This document shows positions 5,651 to 7,775 of a DNA stretch of 7,775 nucleotides, piece by piece. The notes below the pieces were generated by a model. That model saw only the letters and a program-made list of their open reading frames with translations, was not told the origin of the DNA and searched no databases. The translations under genes and the position numbers were made by a program. The DNA comes from Tateyamaria sp. GTDB lineage: Bacteria; Pseudomonadota; Alphaproteobacteria; Rhodobacterales; Rhodobacteraceae. The first letter of the stretch is position 1. Every line of letters begins with the position of its first letter. The stretch spans positions 1-7,775 of the forward strand of contig JABITU010000213.1 in NCBI GenBank assembly GCA_018668195.1. The letters run 5' to 3'.

Positions 5651-7246
5651 TTAGTCTGCAGAAAGGATCAAGTCAGATGCTTTCTCACCGATCATAATCG
5701 CTGGGGCGTTGGTGTTGCCGCTAACGATCTCTGGCATAATCGAACAATCTGCTATCCGTAGCCCGGTAATGCCATGAACGCGCAACTCACTGTCCACCAC
5801 ACTGCGCGGATCATTGCCCATCTTGCATGTGCCGGTTGGATGATAGATCGATGCGGTGTTGTCGCGTGCCCAGTCAAGCGTGGCATCGTCGTCGTCCATA
5901 GGGAGACCCGCATGCGGACGATACTCTTCCGAAATCTTTGAGTTCAGAGGCGCATGTCGCGCGATCTGGCGGGCAATCTTGATCCCTTTGACGATTGTTT
6001 GACAATCGGTCTCTGTGCTCAAGTAGTTTGGAATGATCTTTGGATACGTTTTGCTGTCCGCACTTGCTAGACGAATTTCCCCCTTGGATTCAGGGCGCAG
6101 CTGGCACACTGACATGGTAAATGCCGAGAAAGCATCTGCACCTTTTCCCGGGTTCTCTGCCGACAGTGGCTGTACATGAAATTGAATGTCCGGTGTCTCC
6201 ACGTTGTCGCGTGTTTTGATGAAGCCGGTGGCAAGGCTCGCGGCCATTGTCATCGGTCCCGCACGAAACATCAGATACTTGAGCCCAATTTTCGCTTGCC
6301 CAAGCAGGCTTGAGACTTCGTCATTTAGTGTTGGTTCGTTACATTTGTACACCAAGCGAGCCTGCAAATGATCCTGCAAGTTTTTGCCGACACCGGGCAG
6401 GTCTGCAATCACCTCAATGCCATGTTTGGCCAATTGTGCTGCCTCGCCAATGCCGGAAAGCATCAATAGCTGTGGTGAATTTATCGAACCGCCAGACAGA
6501 ATAACCTCGCGACGCGCGGTGATTGCCCGTGTTGCGCCACTGCGATCTTTATAGATAACGCCGGTAGCGCGCTTGTCTTTGATTTGAACTTTTTCGACCT
6601 GCGCGTGGGTGATGATCTTGAGGTTGCTACGGCTTTTGGCTGGGTTCAGAAATGCGACTGCGGCAGAACATCGGCGGCCGTTGCGCGCTGTCAGTTGAAA
6701 GAAACCAACGCCTTCTTGTTCGGCACCGTTATAATCCGAATTGAACTTGTATCCCGCAGCCTGGGCAGCTGCGACCCATGCGTCTGTGATAGGGCGTTGA
6801 ATGCGCATGTTTGAAACTGACAAACTGCCCTGATCGCCGTGAAACTGGTCCGCGCCGCGCTCGTTTTTTTCCGAACGTTTGAACAACGGCAGAACGTCGT
6901 CCCACGCCCAACCTCTGTTGCCCATCTGAGCCCAGCGATCATAGTCTTGGGGCTGCCCACGGACATAGAGCAACCCGTTCAGTGATGATGACCCGCCCAA
7001 GACCTTGCCGCGTGGCCATTCGATAGAGCGTCCGTTTAGTCCAGGATCTGGTTCGGTCTTGTAGCACCAATCGACACTGGGATTATGAATCGTCTTGAAG
7101 TAGCCGACAGGGATGTGGATCCAAGGGTTCAGGTCGCGCCCGCCGGCCTCCAACAAAATGACTTTGTTCAAGGGGTTGGCGCTTAGTCTGTTTGCGATCA
7201 CACAGCCGGCCGAGCCAGCGCCCACTATTAAATAATCGGCCTCCAT
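5651..7246 (-). CDS. GMC-family FAD-dependent alcohol/choline dehydrogenase-like oxidoreductase
   Basis: A 531-residue flavoprotein that should oxidise a primary alcohol to an aldehyde with FAD. The Rossmann motif GAGSAG is at 9-14 with E33 (LLEAG) as the ribose-binding acid. GMC signature 1 spans about 78-105 (PRGKVLGGSSSLNG, then YVRG). GMC signature 2 is near 252-267 (GGSINSPQLLMLSGIG). The C-terminal active site has H469 in YHPTGTCKMG and N511 in SGNTNAPA, a His/Asn pair as in choline oxidase and dehydrogenase. L89 occupies the position where choline oxidase carries the FAD-linked histidine, so FAD is probably non-covalent. Start ATG at 7246 has a near-perfect AAGGAGGA (minus strand of 7252-7259) at 5 nt. 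It is divergent from a TRAP binding protein, suggesting it acts on a TRAP-imported alcohol or on a product of the neighbouring pathway. Choline is possible, but GMC substrate cannot be read from sequence; alkanol, polyethylene-glycol and hydroxy-acid dehydrogenases look similar. Confidence 0.93.
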   Translation of the reverse strand: MEADYLIVGAGSAGCVIANRLSANPLNKVILLEAGGRDLNPWIHIPVGYFKTIHNPSVDWCYKTEPDPGLNGRSIEWPRGKVLGGSSSLNGLLYVRGQPQDYDRWAQMGNRGWAWDDVLPLFKRSEKNERGADQFHGDQGSLSVSNMRIQRPITDAWVAAAQAAGYKFNSDYNGAEQEGVGFFQLTARNGRRCSAAVAFLNPAKSRSNLKIITHAQVEKVQIKDKRATGVIYKDRSGATRAITARREVILSGGSINSPQLLMLSGIGEAAQLAKHGIEVIADLPGVGKNLQDHLQARLVYKCNEPTLNDEVSSLLGQAKIGLKYLMFRAGPMTMAASLATGFIKTRDNVETPDIQFHVQPLSAENPGKGADAFSAFTMSVCQLRPESKGEIRLASADSKTYPKIIPNYLSTETDCQTIVKGIKIARQIARHAPLNSKISEEYRPHAGLPMDDDDATLDWARDNTASIYHPTGTCKMGNDPRSVVDSELRVHGITGLRIADCSIMPEIVSGNTNAPAIMIGEKASDLILSAD

Positions 7247-7285
7247 TGTGATCCTCCTTCATGTTTTGCCGCTTGTATCAAAAAA

Positions 7286-7299
7286 AACCTATACAGGTT
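7286..7299. promoter_or_regulatory. Imperfect palindrome AACCTATACAGGTT, candidate operator
   Basis: 5-bp arms AACCT and AGGTT flank an ATAC centre (12 of 14 positions symmetric). The TATA-centred form resembles GntR/HutC operators, although its half-sites differ from the TGGTATATACCA element at 169-180. Its position in the middle of the divergent spacer could control both directions. It is a candidate only. Confidence 0.45.
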
Positions 7300-7321
7300 G
7301 CTTTTATTAAACTAGTCTTTT

Positions 7322-7340
7322 TTGAGATGAAACGTCTCAA
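7322..7340. promoter_or_regulatory. Inverted repeat TTGAGA-n7-TCTCAA upstream of the TRAP gene
   Basis: 6-bp arms (7322-7327 and 7335-7340) lie 23 bp before the TRAP start codon. One further symmetric pair inside the 7-nt centre gives 14 of 18 matched flanking positions. The size and spacing suit a dimeric repressor or activator operator. It could alternatively form a small 5'-UTR hairpin. The cognate regulator is not identifiable here. Confidence 0.5.
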
Positions 7341-7363
7341 TAATGCACATCAGGGAGGATAGC

Positions 7364-7775
7364 ATGGGAATTAGTGACAAAATCAATGGCATTTCGCGCC
7401 GCGATTTATTTAGAGTTGCAGGCCGTTACGGCATGAGCTCTACACTTTTGGCTGCGAGTGGGTTTGGTGGGGCAATGAGCCTTGCGAATCTCGCTTCTGC
7501 TGCCGAGTCGACGTACGATAAGCGCTTTGCCAAAGAAGCGAAGTTTACGCTGAAATTTGGCGCTGCTGGCTTTAACGCGCGCAACTTGCTGATCGAGCGC
7601 GCTGGCGCTCTGGAATTTGCACGTGATCTGGAAAGTCGTACAGACGGCGAGATCCGAGTTGAATTTATCGGTGATAATCAGATCTGTGGTCAGGTTTCTT
7701 GCGTCGAAAAGTGTCAGCAGGGTATTGTTGATATCTATGCTGCTTCCACGCAGAACTCTGCCGGTGGTGCACCAT
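7364..7775 (+). CDS. TRAP transporter solute-binding protein, DctP type, Tat-exported (5' part, runs off window)
   Basis: The first 137 codons are present and the frame is open to the edge. The N-terminus carries a twin-arginine signal (SRRDLF at 11-16) and a hydrophobic stretch to about residue 47 (ANLASA then AES, probable cleavage). The mature part shows the DctP-like pattern FTLKFGAAG (61-69), then an ALEFARDLESRTDGEIRVEF helix-strand unit, and a QQGIVDI element that in this family precedes the ligand pocket. These extracytoplasmic receptors feed sodium-driven TRAP permeases, whose genes would be expected downstream outside the window. Start ATG 7364 has GGGAGG 5 nt upstream. An in-frame ATG at 7343 lacks a ribosome binding site. 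C108, C113 and C117 cluster within 10 residues, which is unusual for a periplasmic receptor. Tat export suggests cytoplasmic folding before transport, as for several TRAP receptors. Substrate unknown. Confidence 0.85.
   Translation, partial: MGISDKINGISRRDLFRVAGRYGMSSTLLAASGFGGAMSLANLASAAESTYDKRFAKEAKFTLKFGAAGFNARNLLIERAGALEFARDLESRTDGEIRVEFIGDNQICGQVSCVEKCQQGIVDIYAASTQNSAGGAP

Larger units (their letters stand above)
7247..7363. promoter_or_regulatory. Divergent promoter region between GMC and TRAP genes
   Basis: 117 nt drive two genes in opposite directions, each with a strong ribosome binding site (7252-7259 leftward, GGGAGG 7353-7358 rightward). The region is AT-rich in the middle (7279-7323) and contains two separate dyads, listed individually. 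A TATAGG hexamer on the minus strand inside the first dyad could be a -10 for the GMC gene, but its -35 partner is weak. No confident sigma-70 pair was found for the TRAP gene. Confidence 0.6.

Overview
The window looks like chromosomal DNA of a marine alphaproteobacterium, most likely the Roseobacter group (Rhodobacteraceae). This is an inference from moderate GC, tight operons, and the mix of a betaine-type ABC importer, a GMC dehydrogenase, a Tat-exported TRAP binding protein and a UTRA-type GntR regulator. No rRNA, tRNA, CRISPR array or intact mobile element is visible.

Layout: (1) Positions 1-23 hold the first codons of a leftward gene that leaves the window. (2) Positions 24-219 are a divergent intergenic region containing a perfect 12-bp palindrome, TGGTATATACCA, of the type bound by HutC/UTRA-family GntR regulators. 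(3) Positions 220-5438 are a rightward cluster of five genes: a GntR/UTRA regulator, an M24 (pita-bread) family hydrolase, and the periplasmic binding protein, permease and ATPase of a glycine-betaine/proline-betaine class ABC transporter. A strong 12-bp-stem hairpin sits between the binding protein and the permease, and a terminator-like hairpin follows the ATPase. (4) Positions 5439-5650 separate converging genes and carry inverted repeats. (5) Positions 5651-7246 encode, leftward, a choline-dehydrogenase-like GMC flavoprotein. (6) Positions 7247-7363 are a divergent promoter region with two dyad elements. (7) Positions 7364-7775 are the first 137 codons of a Tat-dependent TRAP (DctP-type) binding protein, cut by the window edge.

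Working model (inference): the cluster senses, imports and breaks down a small zwitterionic or quaternary-amine compound. The ABC system would import it and the M24 protein would cleave it in the cytoplasm under local UTRA control. The GMC enzyme and TRAP importer form a neighbouring, possibly related, oxidation/uptake module. The most interesting point is the M24 protein. It keeps all five metal ligands but lacks both histidines that peptidases of this fold use in catalysis, so it is unlikely to be the Xaa-Pro peptidase its name would imply. The substrate cannot be read from sequence alone.

Several starts given here are shorter than the longest open frame: regulator TTG 220, M24 ATG 1007, permease ATG 3337, ATPase ATG 4380. 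Each was chosen for a ribosome binding site at proper spacing and for fit to neighbours.
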